DNA of 64,000 bases. It comes from Roridomyces roridus (taxonomy: Eukaryota; Basidiomycota; Agaricomycetes; Agaricales; Mycenaceae). How positions within the stretch are numbered: position 1 is the first letter of the stretch; the number at the start of each line of letters is the position of its first letter. The stretch spans positions 124,001 through 188,000 of the forward strand of contig JARKIF010000027.1 in assembly GCA_029378245.1 (NCBI GenBank), written 5' to 3'. The notes beneath the pieces were generated by a model, which had not been told where the DNA came from, searched no databases, and saw only the letters and a program-made list of their open reading frames with translations. Shown here in pieces: positions 30,903 through 42,725 of this stretch. The position numbers and the translations under genes were made by a program.

Positions 30903-32757
30903 CTATTTGCGGCACTTCTTCCTGTGGCGGTTGAGAACTCCCTGGGTCGTGAAGGTCATACCACACAGGCAACGGTAGGGTCGGTGCTTGTTGTGGCTGT
31001 TAATGTGATCTGCAGACGAGGGTCAGACAAAGAAGGGCAAGAACGACGACGAAGACGTACTGATGAGATTGTGCCTCGCCGTAAAGGTCGAGCTACAAGT
31101 CGGAACAGGACAACTAAAGGTCGCGACATTGATGCGTCTCGCATTACTCGCTTGCTTGATCTTGTTCGAGGCCACCTCAGCCTTGAAGGGAATCGGAGAC
31201 GGCGGCTGCGAGACCTGGAACTCCTGCTGCGACCCACCCGGGGAACCATGGCTGCTCAGGGACCCAGTGCTCTCCGCCTTGAACACACCGAGACCCAAGC
31301 TAGCCGAAGTCCCTTTCGAGCGCCTGCCCCTCGGCATGGGACTGCCAGTGCTGGAAGCGCGGCCAAGAACGGACACATGAGGAAGCTGCTCCTCAGGGCC
31401 ACGGATCGCAGTAAAGGTACGACGGCGTCCAACGGTGACAGCCTCGTTGTCGGTCCCCTCGGCGTCCTCGAAGGCGGGCGAGGTCGGCGACGGGGTCGAG
31501 AACGAGGCAGGTGTCTGCACGTCGCGGAAGTGGAAGCTGCCGTGAGGTGAACTGCCGCGAGACCCATTGCTGACACTGCGAGAGTTGGGGATGCTCAGCG
31601 CTGAGCGGTGCGCGCCACGGCCTCGCCCGCCCTCAGGATCGAGAGCATTGAGGTCCGAGACGCTGCGAGTCCGCCGGGAAGTGCAGGCACCTCTGCGTTG
31701 GAGCCCAGCACCAGGGACCGTCAGGAGGGAAGGACTGGTCGCCTGGGGCTCGACGGTAGCGGAATCCGTCGACACCCGAGTATCGATCGGATATCTCCAA
31801 TTCATGGCGAGGCTGCCGTTCGTGGACCGCTCCCCGGTCTCGTTCATGGGCATGCCCCATGAGACCCCGTTAGAGAGAGGCACGTCGATGGTGGTACCGA
31901 GGTCTTGTACCGAGATCTGGACTTCCGAAGAGTTGTTGCCGTAATGGGAGAAGTCGCCTTGAGATAGGTCGTTCGAATAGAATTGACCGTTGTTGGTGGT
32001 GGGCCCGCTGAAAGACGCTGAGCGACCACGACCAACGCCATCGACCCAACTCTCCTCTGGCGAGCCACTCCCGGTGGAGTGACTCGAGCTGCGCAGCCGA
32101 GAGAAGGCGGGAGGGCCGGTAGGAAGGATGCTTTGCTCCACGTTGGGATACCCTTCGTCGAGGACAAAGTCGCTTAATGCAGACGTGAGAGGCGACAAGG
32201 ACGGCGAGAGTGCAGGCGATGAGTGTGGGGAGTAGTTGTGCTGCGGTGCCCAGTACGGTCGCAGCTCGTCGTTGTAAGACTCTTCAGGAAAGACTGAGAT
32301 GAAGAATTACAATGGCGCCCTGGCGTCTGGAATATAACTTACTGTCACCAGAGAAGCTTGAGGCTGGGCTATAGCCTTCGACGGGTGAGCTTCGTCCAGA
32401 GGTGGCAGGGCTGTATCGTCTCATGTCCGTGAACCCAGAATAACCATCTAATGGCGACAGCTCTGGATTGGACGAGTCGAACGTCTGGATGAACAGGGAG
32501 GGAACGGTAGAGTAACAGCGGTCGGTGGGGAGATTCATGTCTAGACACCGTTCAGCATACGATCGAGTCCACCACAGCAGCTCGATATTACCGTTATAGG
32601 GCTCAAACATGCCGAGATTGAGAGAATCCCTACAGCAAAAAGATGTGAGCTTTGAGCTTTGACCACGCCGACAAGACACCAACATGAGATCCCGCTCTTC
32701 ACAGTCAGGCGGGGCGGCCTCGATGATGTTGATGGACGGAGTGAACTCCTCAGTCAT
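30903..32757 (-). CDS. C2H2 zinc-finger protein A
   Basis: Three exons. Exon 1 (32757-32343) starts MTEEFTPSINIIEAAPPDCE. A 49-nt intron leads to a long Ser/Pro/Gly-rich exon. A second intron, inside the first finger, joins the last exon ending at 30903. The fingers are CPVPTCSSTFTARHNLINH then INSH, and CLCGMTFTTQGVLNRHRKKC: C-x4-C-x12-H-x3-H followed by C-x-C-x12-H-x3-C. The product is about 590 residues and otherwise disordered, as in many fungal transcription factors with a C-terminal finger pair. DNA binding is inferred. It is the first of a series of minus-strand genes with the same finger layout and finger-1 intron. Confidence 0.8.
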
Positions 32758-33523
32758 TGTAGCAGTATGATTTGGTGAGGAGGAGGAGGGAAAGCGCAGC
32801 TACCGATACACCACTTGACAGCTTTTTTAAACGAAAGGACTGCCCCCGGAAGCGCATATTTGCCCTGGGCTGTGTGTTCGATAGAAAAGGTGTTAATTTC
32901 CTAATTTGAAAGGAGGCGATGTGCCCCGTCATCAGGTGGCCGCCCTGCAACACATTCTACAGCTTTGCCTTTCCGCCGTCAGTCGAGAACACTACGCACC
33001 GCACGCGCTGTCAGGGACCGCGGGAGGGGCATCCTCGCCTTCGGACATATATCATTGCATTGCATTGCAGTTATTTGTAGCTCAAGAGCAGTCAAGGTCG
33101 CTGCTAGTTCGGATAATCTGACGTGCATAACAGACAGGAAAGCAAGGAACACGATGTACGCAAGATAATGTACGCAAGATAGCAGTTACAAAACAAAGGT
33201 ATAGTGCCGGCGGTGGGACGGAGATGTGCAAAATTGGATAAGCGCGCACACTGCATGTCGCGCATAAAGTAGTGATACATTACGGAGAATAGACGCCAAT
33301 CGTCGACCGACGCCGAGGCGAAGCATTGACGCCCAAGAGACGCGCGCTACTAGGCACTTGGACTGAAGCAGAGACTTCTCGTCCGAATGCCACAGAAACA
33401 GCGAAAAAACAGTTAAGCGCTGCTTTTTAAGGACCCGAAGACGCTCACGAGCGCTAGAGAGTCGTATAAAATCAGTACGAAGCACAGTAATGCACAGTGA
33501 ATGCTTACCTTCGGGCTTCCATC
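32758..33523. other. Spacer between C2H2 genes A and B
   Basis: No gene is supported. The stretch holds the putative promoter of gene A and the 3' end of gene B. Confidence 0.5.
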
Positions 33524-35113
33524 CTACGAGGAGCATTTCGACCTGTGGCGCTTCAAGACATGCGCAGTCCCAAACCGCTCACCACAGCCGCACTCAAAGT
33601 TCTTGATATCCCGGTGCGAGTTCATATGGTTCTTCAGATTGTGCTTGGCCGTGAAATCGTGTCCGCAAACGCTGCAGATGAAGTCCCCGATCTTGGAGGG
33701 ATCCTTGCGCCGGGCAGTGGACGCACGGACTGTTGCGTCTGTCCCGACCTGAGAACGAATCGGCTGCGAGGTCATCGGGCCCTCCGGCGACATCTGACCG
33801 TCCCACAGACTCGAGGCGTCAACGTCCTGTCCTTGCCCATCAGCCTTGCGATGCTGGGGCGGGTAGGGGCTGCGCTCCTTGCGACGGGGTCGCGCTTTAC
33901 GAATGCCGCCACTGATGACGGTAAAGGAAGGTGCGTGTTCAGCGCCGCCATTATAATAGACTTCGTCGGCGTCCAACTGCGTAGGAGCTGCCGGGCGGGG
34001 TATCGGCGACAAGGACGAGGAGCCGGGCGCCTGAGTTGACACGTTGCTTGATGGATACACCCAACCTTCGCCCATATACGTCTGAGGACCCTGCGGGGTG
34101 ACAGAGGGGCCCTCATAGCCCGCCTGTCCACCCAGGGACGCAAAGTCCTGAGGAATGAGCCGGCCCATGTGCGATTCATCGTGAATGTAACTGGGGTACG
34201 GCTGCGGCGTTTCCTCGATAGACAGAGCCTCCAAGTTCCTGTCTATGCCATTCACCGACGGGTCGATGGACGGGAAGCGTCTCTGCATCCCATATCGTTC
34301 GGCCCGCGTCTTCGACCGCCCACGGTAGGTCTCCAGACCATCGCTGAGATCGTAGGGACTGGGGTGAGGACTACGGTAGCGGTATGGGCTGGGCGACCCT
34401 CCTCTGTAGGTGGATCTCTGGCGGCTGGGGGAGGCGATCATGGGGTTTGGCAGTTGCATGTAGCTGGGCGTGCCAGGGGACACTGGAGCGGCCGATGACG
34501 TCTCCGATCCCACTAAAGAGGCGGGGGAGTGAGGGGAAGGGCTTGGAGGCGACGCCGGGAAGTATTGGCTGGGCTGCCACCCGGACTCAAGGAGCTCGGG
34601 TGTCGTGTCCACACGGAGATTGCGTGTCCAATGGGGCGAAAGAAACTCGGGGCTGAACGGCACGGGAGAAGGCATGGGCTCCTGGAGGCGCAGCTGACCG
34701 TAAGGAGGACGAGTGGGAGGAAGGGGTTCGTCGCAGTCGTCGTCCTCGAGGGCGGACTCGGAGGCATCACACGGATACATGTGGGGCAAGTGAGTCACTC
34801 CTGGGAAGACCGCGTTGTCTGATTGGGCCCGGGGACGCAACTGAGCCTGATCGAAAGAGCTCGTCTCCTGCCCGAAGCTTTGCGACCGGATGGCGGTAAG
34901 CGAAGCAGTGCCATCCGAATACACAAATTCGTTTCCTCCGTGCCTTTAGCAGGGTCAGTAACCAGGCCTTCGAGAGACAAGGGCTACTAACGGCGGGGAA
35001 GGGGAATCCTCGATGCTGATCGTGACGTCGCCATCCTCCTCGGCGGTGCTTGGAGCAATGCCCGAACCCGATGTGTGGCGCGCAGATGTGGCAGGCAAGT
35101 AGTAGTACTGCAT
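33524..35113 (-). CDS. C2H2 zinc-finger protein B
   Basis: Exon 1 (35113-34992) encodes MQYYYLPATSARHTSGSG and an acidic DVTISIEDSPSPP segment. A 48-nt intron (34944-34991) leads to one long exon ending at 33524. The body is Ser/Pro/Tyr-rich. The C-terminal fingers are CSVCGHDFTAKHNLKNHMNSH and CGCGERFGTAHVLKRHRSKC. Unlike its neighbours it has no intron in the first finger. The product is about 510 residues, probably a nuclear DNA-binding protein by analogy with fungal C2H2 regulators. The target is unknown. Confidence 0.8.
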
Positions 35114-36388
35114 GGTGAGCGAGTATGAGCGTCAGCTGGACGATCGAAAGGGAGTCAGAGTCGAGAGGCGGGGGGGTGGAGGAGAAGGTGTATAAAGGCG
35201 GAGTCAAAGCTATATAGGAGTAGCTGTAGCCAGGCCGGTGTCTGCCGAATGCTGTCGAGGCCTGCGATGCCGAGTGACCTCCGGCAGTGGGTTGCTTATC
35301 TGGAGACGCATGAGTTTGATGCGGAGTTTGGAGTCGGAGCTACAGTACAGATAGTCCCAGGTTGCCGGGAGTTATTGAGTTGGGAGGATAGCGGAGTGAG
35401 AGCGGCACATTGGGGATACGTTGTGCATCAAAAAAATAAGAGAGATTACACCGTCTCTACTGACAAAATAAGCAAAGATCTCAACAGCAGCGGAGGCGCA
35501 CGACGCACCAGATGAAACATACGCAGAATCCCGTGGCTGATACGGCAGGGCGTGTCGTTGGATGCACGGGGTGCGTATCCCGTCGTGATAGTACATCCAG
35601 GGAAAGCGAAGTCACTTGGCCCCAGAATCCGATTGGAAAGGGTCCGTAAATCCACATAGAAACCACAGCCTGCAGGGCAGTATGCAGTGTGCACTGGATC
35701 GCACTGCCCATTCCAATTTCCCGCCGCCTCAATGCGCCGCAGACTTCCAATCAGAAGACAACCAGCCCCCGAACAAGCTCGGCCCGAACGTCTCCATTCT
35801 GCGCAGATAGCGTTCCAAAGGACCAGGGTGAGGAAGACGACCGCAGGAGAGTTCAGTCGTGGTAGCAGATAGAAGAGAGCCCCGGGCGTCTCCTATGGCA
35901 GAATCTTTGGTTCACGTCATCAGGCACAATTTTGCAAAAGTGGACCCGTCCATGTGGTGGCAGACATCTAGCGCTAGTCTTAGACGCTGGGAACGAAGTG
36001 AGGCGGTCAAACGCGCGCTTTGTAGCGCTGGAGGTACCAGAAGCCGACCGCCGAGCAAGTTGACTGTCGGGAGTAAGTCAGATGACAAGCGGACGATGCC
36101 AAATTGGGAATTTCTTTTTCACACGCCTCACACGCCGGCGCCAATCTAGCTAGTTTAGTTCAACGCTCATTCGGGAGTCGGGGTTGGACCTGCGACCACG
36201 AGTAGAAAAAGCATTCATTCCCTTTTTATTTTGTCTCATTTCTAGAGGAGCTATAAGGTACGAATCGGGAAGCATGCAACAATTTATCGAATAACTAAAA
36301 CCGCCCCATTAAATAGCAGCCTGAGGCGAGTGAGCTGGGTTCAAGCAGCAGACGAGTCTGAAGCAATGTAAGTGTTTCGACCCAAGAA
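35114..36388. other. Spacer between genes B and C
   Basis: About 1.3 kb without a supported gene. Several short frames exist on both strands but none has domains, and splice signals do not join them into a coherent product. Confidence 0.45.
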
Positions 36389-37858
36389 TCACGACTGAAA
36401 CAAACCATCGGCATCAGGATTCCGCACAACTCTGCACTTTTTTTCATGCCTTTTGTTGGTACTGGAAGTGTGAAATGACAGGCCACATTTGGCACACTTG
36501 AAAGGGCGAATATTATCGTGCGCGTTCATATGGTCTATGACACCGATATGATCAGTGGTCAGGCCACCGTACTACTATTCAACGTACTTTTCAAATTATG
36601 GAGGGCGGTAAAATCTCTTCCACACCGGTCGCACTTGTAATTCGCAGGTTTTGTCCGGCGTAGGTCCGACGCGTTTTTGTTTGCGTCAGAGCCGATTTGG
36701 AGTCGTGGAGATGGTGCAGGGTCAAGACTCGGAATCTGGAAGCTGGGGCCCGGCGAGAGGTGGGTTGACGCGGAAGACGGGGAGTAGGTCTCGGGAGTGG
36801 ATGGGGGGCTTCCATTCCCAGCGAAGAAACCGCCTTCTGGGCGTTGGTTCCCGAAACTCCCTCTCCTGGGCAGCGGCACCGTCAATAGCTCCCGGCTCGT
36901 AGGCGCCGTATGAGAGTGTGTCGAACGTCTGCGCAGAAGTGCTCCGGAGTACGGATGTGAGGGCGTTGGAGGGAGCAGTCGGTCGTGCGACTGAACGGGA
37001 CTGATGCCATCGAAGGACAACAATGATCCCGAGCTGCCTTCAAACTCCGCCGTTGTGTGAGAATGCGTCGGTGAAGGCCCTCCAGAATACGTAAATGGTG
37101 GCGTCGAAGGGAGTAGATCGTGGGGCCGAACGGGGCTGCTAGCATGGGCAGACAATGATGATCCCGAGCTGCCTTTAAACAGGCTGCCATCCGAGCCCAA
37201 GAAATTGAGCTGAGGCAAAACTGGCGAGAGAGTTTCACTGTCGTTTGGTTTACGCAGATACGGATCTGTGTTGGTGGGTCCAGCGAGCTGCTCCTGTCTA
37301 TATGTATCTATAAAAGAAAGTGAAGCCAATACAGGAGCAGAAAATAATCGGCGCACCGGCATATAAGTGGGAGTAATAACCCCCGTCGGAAGTAGGAGTG
37401 GGAAGGAGGCCTACTGCGACGAGAGGAATGTCAGCGAGTGCGGAGAGGACAGGTGATATAGCATATGTACGCGAATGTTCCGAGCTCGGGGACGGGCTGT
37501 AAAACCCTACGTCCAAGTTCGGGGTTCCCGTGTCGGGGAACAATCCATGAGTGAATAGATTTGGAACTATAAACGGCCATGAATCCAATGCAAAGACCAG
37601 CGACAGAACACACACGTGAAGAATCCGGGTGTGCAGGATAAACGAAATTTTGCCCGAATTCGAGATTTTCGGGCGCGTATGCTGCATCACCATAGCTGCT
37701 GTATGAAAAAAAAACTATCAGCCGATTCACTGCAGTGACGTGGGACCGTACATGTTGCCCCTATTGCTATTGTTGGGGGGAGTGGCGATAATGGTAGGAA
37801 CCTCAGAGGTCGTCTCTTCCGCGAGCGTAGCCTGAGGGTAGGTAGGTTGGGCAGCCAT
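36389..37858 (-). CDS. C2H2 zinc-finger protein C
   Basis: Five exons fit by phase. Exon 1 starts MAAQPTYPQATLAEETTSEV. A 31-nt intron leads to YGDAAYAPENLEFGQNFVYP. A third exon has LFTHGLFPDTGTPNLDVGFY. A fourth begins DTYRQEQLAGPTNT and contains two repeated Ser-rich modules (SSGSSLSAHASSPVRPHDLL and SSGSLLSFDGISPVQSHDRL). The last carries the second finger. The fingers are CDRCGRDFTALHNLKNHMNAH and CAKCGLSFHTSSTNKRHEKKC, with the phase-1 intron inside the first. The internal module repeat suggests duplication within the disordered region. Role beyond likely DNA binding is unknown. Confidence 0.75.
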
Positions 37859-39517
37859 GTTACCGAATCCGGCTCGGCGGGGGCCTTTTGAATCCTCCAA
37901 ACACGAGGCGCCAGCATGTAGATCCCTCGGGCGACGCGATTCCAAATAGGATTGACAGGTTTGTAGAATTTCTTCTTGAACCAGTGCTTGGAGAATTACT
38001 TGGTCGTCAGTTCGGCTCGATGGGCCGGGTCACATCCATCTATGAGTAATCCTGCCTTTCAGCGATCCTGGTCCCATCCCAAAGCCTCAATACGCACGGA
38101 ATCAAAGCTCGCGAGAGTAAGCCCAAGTTTAGCAGCCTCGAGGATGCGGCGGGAGCCATAGCGATGCGTCCACGGTCCAAAGAGAGAGTGGTATATCCGA
38201 AAGGGGATGCAGGCATCACGAGATCTGAGGGTTACTTCCTGCCAATCCTCTTGCCGTACTACCCAGCGTTCCCACCCGCACGCCACACTAGTCTGCGGGA
38301 AATTTTACAACTCCGCGTCATAGCTCGTCTCCGGTGACCATGGATGCTGAGGCGCGCGCAGCGGCACATACTTGTAACATGATTTTCCCCCACGGCGCGT
38401 CGGGGTTCCCTCAACCGAGTCGGCGAACCCATCTATTTCCCCGTCTAGGACCTCGAACCCCTCCCCCTCGCCCTCGCCCTTGCCCCGTGTATCAGCCTCA
38501 ATGAGTCATTGGACTGCCTTGCAAAACCCACCCGGAATCACGGCTTGTTTCACATTAGGTTTTCACCCAGGCGCCTCCCCGTCCATGACCTCGTCCCACT
38601 CGCCCTTTGCCTCGTGGATCAGCGTCCACGGGCTGCTGAACCGCCTCTGAAATCATTCTTTCTAGAACGCACCTCAATCCGTATCATCTCACCTTAGCTG
38701 CAAATTCCCATCCTGCGCCACGAACTCTCATCTTTAATTTAACGATACATACACACTTCATTTCGGAGGCTTTTCACGCGGCAAATTATCTTTTAAGCCG
38801 GGCTTCCTTTAATGTCTTACGACCGAACGGAACACGATCGTCATGATCCCCGCTCTTCTCCTCGGTGCCTGCCGTTCCAGATCTTTGCAACCTGCGTATG
38901 CATCCAGAATTGAAGCGATGCACCGTTGACAGACAAGCTTCAAGCCGCAGCGCCTCCCCGTCAGATTTTCTCGAACGCGGCCGAACGCCTGGACGACCTT
39001 CTAGCACGCCCTGCCGCGCGCACGAAACAAGCTCTTCATAACGGTCTCTATTCATTTGGCCGATATCCATGTTTTTCTCTGCGCATACGTTCCATCCACG
39101 CCGTCAAGACTAAACGGATTTGGACTGGCGCCGCCCGTTCTAGACTGGTCTAAGTTTGGGAATTTGACTCGTTCCCTGCGCAGCCTTGAACCGAACAGAT
39201 ACACGCACAACGGTGCAGGCAAGCTTGATTGGATACACGGTGGTAACATTAGACACTAAACAACCTCGTACATGAGACCGAAACCCATACTATGGAACTA
39301 TAACTTGAGACTTGAGACTAGATTAGCAGACCTGTACAAACGGCAAACGAGCGAAACTGAGACACAATGCGACCTGACCTGCAGAAACCGGGCTTGAACC
39401 AAGTACGTATTGGAGCCAGAGAGTAGAGCGGAAACCTAAAAATCACTCGCGTGTGAGTATACATGATTGACGACGGCATCAAAAAGCACTCACCAAGAAA
39501 GGATCCAACGGCAAGAA
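37859..39517. other. Spacer between genes C and D
   Basis: No complete gene is seen. A minus-strand frame at 38059-38330 is annotated separately. From about 39250 the sequence resembles the 3' flank shared by genes D, E and F. A Pro/Arg-coding imperfect duplication lies near 38440-38620. Confidence 0.45.
38059..38330 (-). other. Possible gene fragment, unknown
   Basis: The frame reads GWERWVVRQEDWQEVTLRS, then IPFRIYHSLFGPWTHRYGSR and LGLTLASFDSVRIEALGWDQ before a stop. The residue composition looks coding, but there is no start or domain and no splice context. It may be a remnant exon of an unrecognised family. Confidence 0.25.
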
Positions 39518-40764
39518 CTAGGCAGAAGATTCGCGTGCATACAGCGGACGAAGGGAAGCCTTACAAGTCTTAGAGTGCCGCGCCGCCGTGCCTGGAGTCG
39601 TAAACGTGCCCTCACAACGAGGGCAAGCGTAGGGGCGGATGCCGTCGTGGGCGTTCTCATGATCTGCGACAGTCGCTGTCAGTGTCAAGGAAGAAGGCGC
39701 AGATAAAGGGAACGCACGAGTGAGATTGTGGCGCGCCGTAAAAGTGGCTTTGCAACGTCCACACTGGAATCTGGCGGGGCGCTTCCTGCGTTGACGAGCA
39801 GCGTGGGCATTCGCATGCGACCCCACCACCAGCCGCGGTAAGCTCTGCCCATCGGTGTGTGCTTCATGGGTGCTCGAAGAAGGGCTGGGCGCGCTGAGGA
39901 ATGAGAAAGTGGAGGGGGATACTGGGGAGTGTGTGTCCGGGGTGGAGAGGCCGCTGTCGAGGAAGCTGAGCCTGCCACCAGGGCTCTGGTCCTCAAAGCT
40001 AGGACGCCTCTTTCTTCCCAACGACGACCAGATGTCAGGCCACGTGTACGATTCTCGTGCTATATCCGAAGGATCGACGCGAGCACTGCAAGGCGGGGGA
40101 AGCAGCCTTGGACCGAGATCAAAGGCTTGGCCGTCGGCAACGATGACTGAGGGAACTGATTGTCGTCCCAAGAGACCGGCGGACGAGAAAAGAGCTGACG
40201 GCTGAGGCGGCCTGGTGGCACCCAAGATGTCTGATTCTGGGCCGTCGTCGAAGGCGGCGGCTGATAATGACGTCACGCCGTGGCTGCCCATGGCCTGCGA
40301 GTCAAGGAGCGGGAGCTGAAGCAGGACTGGTGAAAACTGGGCCAAGTCGTCGAGGACGTGGGTGTGCTGGGCATAGAGGTATTCCGCCGGCGAAAGATCC
40401 ATGTTTTCGAATGAATCCAGGAAGGGGGAAATCATTAATTCAGGACTGGTGCTTGGATCTGAAGTGGGGAACTGTGACGGAACGTGCCATCCGGTGTGCG
40501 TCGGCGAGCCAGCTTGCAAAGAGGTAAGTGAAGGACGACGCGGGAATGAGCAAGGTCGCGCACCTGGATACGGGGAAGAGTAAGACGCGCCGTCATCAGG
40601 ACTGCCGTCGTCCGACGACGCCATTCGCGTCCAGTCATATCTGCAGCGCGTCAGAGATGAATGGCTGCTAATAGTGGAGGGAGATAGACCGACCCAACGC
40701 GTCGTTGGTTAGGGGGTGTAGCCGGTATGACCGCGATTTCGACAAAGATGTCTTCGCTGGACAT
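39518..40764 (-). CDS. C2H2 zinc-finger protein D
   Basis: Exon 1 (40764-40694) starts MSSEDIFVEIAVIPATPPNQ. A 53-nt intron (40641-40693) joins, in phase, YDWTRMASSDDGSPDDG. The main exon is Ser/Pro-rich, with DTHSPVSPSTFSFLSAP upstream of the fingers. A 54-nt intron (39664-39717) splits finger 1. It is a multiple of three without stops, so unspliced RNA would also stay open. The spliced fingers are CGRCKATFTARHNLTHHENAH and CPRCEGTFTTPGTAARHSKTC. The C-terminus ARESSA resembles that of genes E and F. The product is about 370 residues. Likely a DNA-binding protein. Confidence 0.8.
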
Positions 40765-41960
40765 GGAGAAGTGTGCTGGTAGGGGGGGTGGTGAATCCAG
40801 CAATTGGCCTGCTCATATGAAGCCGCGATGGCGCGCCTTTTCATTTCAATGAGCCTCATGGCAAATGCGTGTTGTCCCAGGTTCTCCCACCGGGGTAAGA
40901 AGACGGATAGTTGAGGCAATTTTACTTTCCGTTTTCTGCCGGGTGACTGGCCATTAGCTACCGTAGCTTGGTTCCCACCGACGTTTTGGAGTCGGGGTGA
41001 CACAAGGGCCAAGGAAATGAGGAGCACGACACTTTGAGCTCCGTTGCATTCCTTTGCCAGCGCAGGGGGAGAGCGGGGAAGTGGGAGAGAAAGGGAATAT
41101 ACCAAAAGGACTTGCCACATCGGCTATCATATCTCGTTCGGCCGAATCGGCGAATCCTTCTCTCATCTTGCTCTCATCGATCGGAGTCATCGGCCGCGGC
41201 CGTCTGGTTTCCCGTTTTGATTCCGCTGCTCAGTTTCCAAGACCCGCTGACGCTTTGGTGCGGTCTGGGCCGCCCAAGAACGGGTGCAGTCAATCCCGAA
41301 TTATTATCCCGTCGCGCTGATTCATTTCAGACACTTTCCTGGGCAATCATCAATCCGAGTGAAGGTTTCATCCATTCATCTTTGATTCATCTGTCTGTTA
41401 AGCTCATTCCTTTCCCTCCACCCGTTGTTCAGAAGTTAATCTACACTTTCTTGCACTTATTGAGGCGGGAGAAGCCCCGACAAACCGGTGCTACACTGCG
41501 CCTTCAGGGTCGACGTCTGTCGCGGCCACGTATGCGATTGGACACTAAGTACATACGACTCTGGGGTCCTCGGGATTGCACAGACATGTGATTCCAAAGC
41601 GCCTATATGTTTGTGGGGCAAGGCGCCTTAGCGGGCATGTCGGCGTCCTTCCCATGCCCCCATTCAAATTCCTCAGCAAACCTAGCCCGGCAGTTTTCAC
41701 GTCCCCATCCCACATCTCTTGATCTTCAAGAGGCTGGGCTTGATCGGCCGGGCTACTGGTGGGGCCCAACGAAGGGTGGAAACCGTATCCTGCGTGTCCC
41801 TCCGCCGACGAGGGTATGTAGTGTATTCAATTGTTCCTGTGCCACGCCACAGTTGCCGTTTGAACCCTCTGGTGGCAATCTCCCACAATTCAACAGCTTT
41901 GCTTGACCGACGTACGTATGCGGAGTCCGGACACTGCACTCACCACAGGATCGCGTGGAG

Positions 41961-42345
41961 TCCCGTTCCCGCTCGAGTCAACCGGCTCCGCGTCTTGACC
42001 AGAGCGATCTTATATTTCTTGCGCTTGCCGCTGAGCGTGGAGCACAAGGAAGTATTGCAGTTCGCCGGCGCCGCTTGTTCAGCACGCTGTGGAGCGACAG
42101 GTATGCACCCATTTTCAAGCAAGTTGCCACACAATTCACAATGCTCAATGAGCGATTCCCGCTCGAGTCAGCCGCGTTTCGGCGAGAGCGATCTTATATT
42201 TCTTGGGCTTGCCGGCGGCGACGCTGAGCGTGGAGAACAAGGAAGTTATTTCAATTCGCTACAGTCACTTGTTCGCCGCTGTGGGTCGGAAGGTATGCAT
42301 CGATTTTCAAGCAAGTTGTCACCCAATTCACAAGTGCAACTTTCA
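41961..42345. repeat. About 190-bp tandem duplication
   Basis: CCGCTCGAGTCA occurs at 41969 and 42159. Both units then carry GAGCGATCTTATATTTCTTG, CTGAGCGTGGAG, ACAAGGAAGT and TTTTCAAGCAAGTTG in the same order. Divergence of roughly 15-20% by eye shows that the duplication is not recent. A third partial unit may begin near 42350. Confidence 0.8.
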
Positions 42346-42477
42346 ATATGCGATTCCTTCGGGGTCATTCCAAGATGATGATGATCCAACCTCTGCTGAA
42401 CATGGACCCATAGTCTTGAGAAAAGGAACCAAAGTTGGATCTGTTGACCGACCAACAGCAAATAAATAAATAGTAAT

Positions 42478-42720
42478 ATTAGAGACTAGATTGAACCTCG
42501 TAGACGAGACCACAGAGAACCAGTAACTACTATGCAGTAAACTAACAATATGACGGGGCTAAGCAGTAATAATTTGAGACCTGTGGATAAAACGGAAACG
42601 AGCGACTCAGCGAAGACACAGTAGCAAATATCTAGATATCTGACCTGGACCGTGTATTCTTGGAGCCAGAGTGGTAAGTACATCCAAACCAGGTATTAAC
42701 GCAGACGGAAGCGTAGCAGC
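42478..42720. repeat. Conserved 3' flank of gene E
   Basis: TTAGAGACTAGATTGAACCTCGTAGACGAG-type sequence followed by CTATGCAGTAAACTAAC, GACCTGT and GGAAACGAG matches the 3' flank of gene F (46524-46755) closely and that of gene D (39255-39480) more loosely. It probably includes the transcript end. Confidence 0.7.
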
Positions 42721-42725
42721 GGGAA

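Larger units (their letters stand above)
40765..42725. other. Spacer between genes D and E
   Basis: No gene is supported in these 2 kb. The stretch contains a 190-bp tandem duplication and, next to gene E, the conserved 3' flank. Open frames on the plus strand at 41034-41591 and 41719-42378 lack domains. Confidence 0.45.

Noticed and set aside
36170..36215. tRNA-like T-arm sequence (CGGGGTTGGACCTGCGACC)
   Set aside because: It resembles a reverse-strand T-arm, but only four stem pairs form, the loop does not fit the TTCRANY consensus, and no acceptor, D or anticodon arm follows.
40668..41120. Minus-strand frame beginning MWQVLLVYSLSLPLP as a separate secreted protein
   Set aside because: The first exon of zinc-finger gene D lies inside it in another frame, with a good donor and in-phase acceptor.
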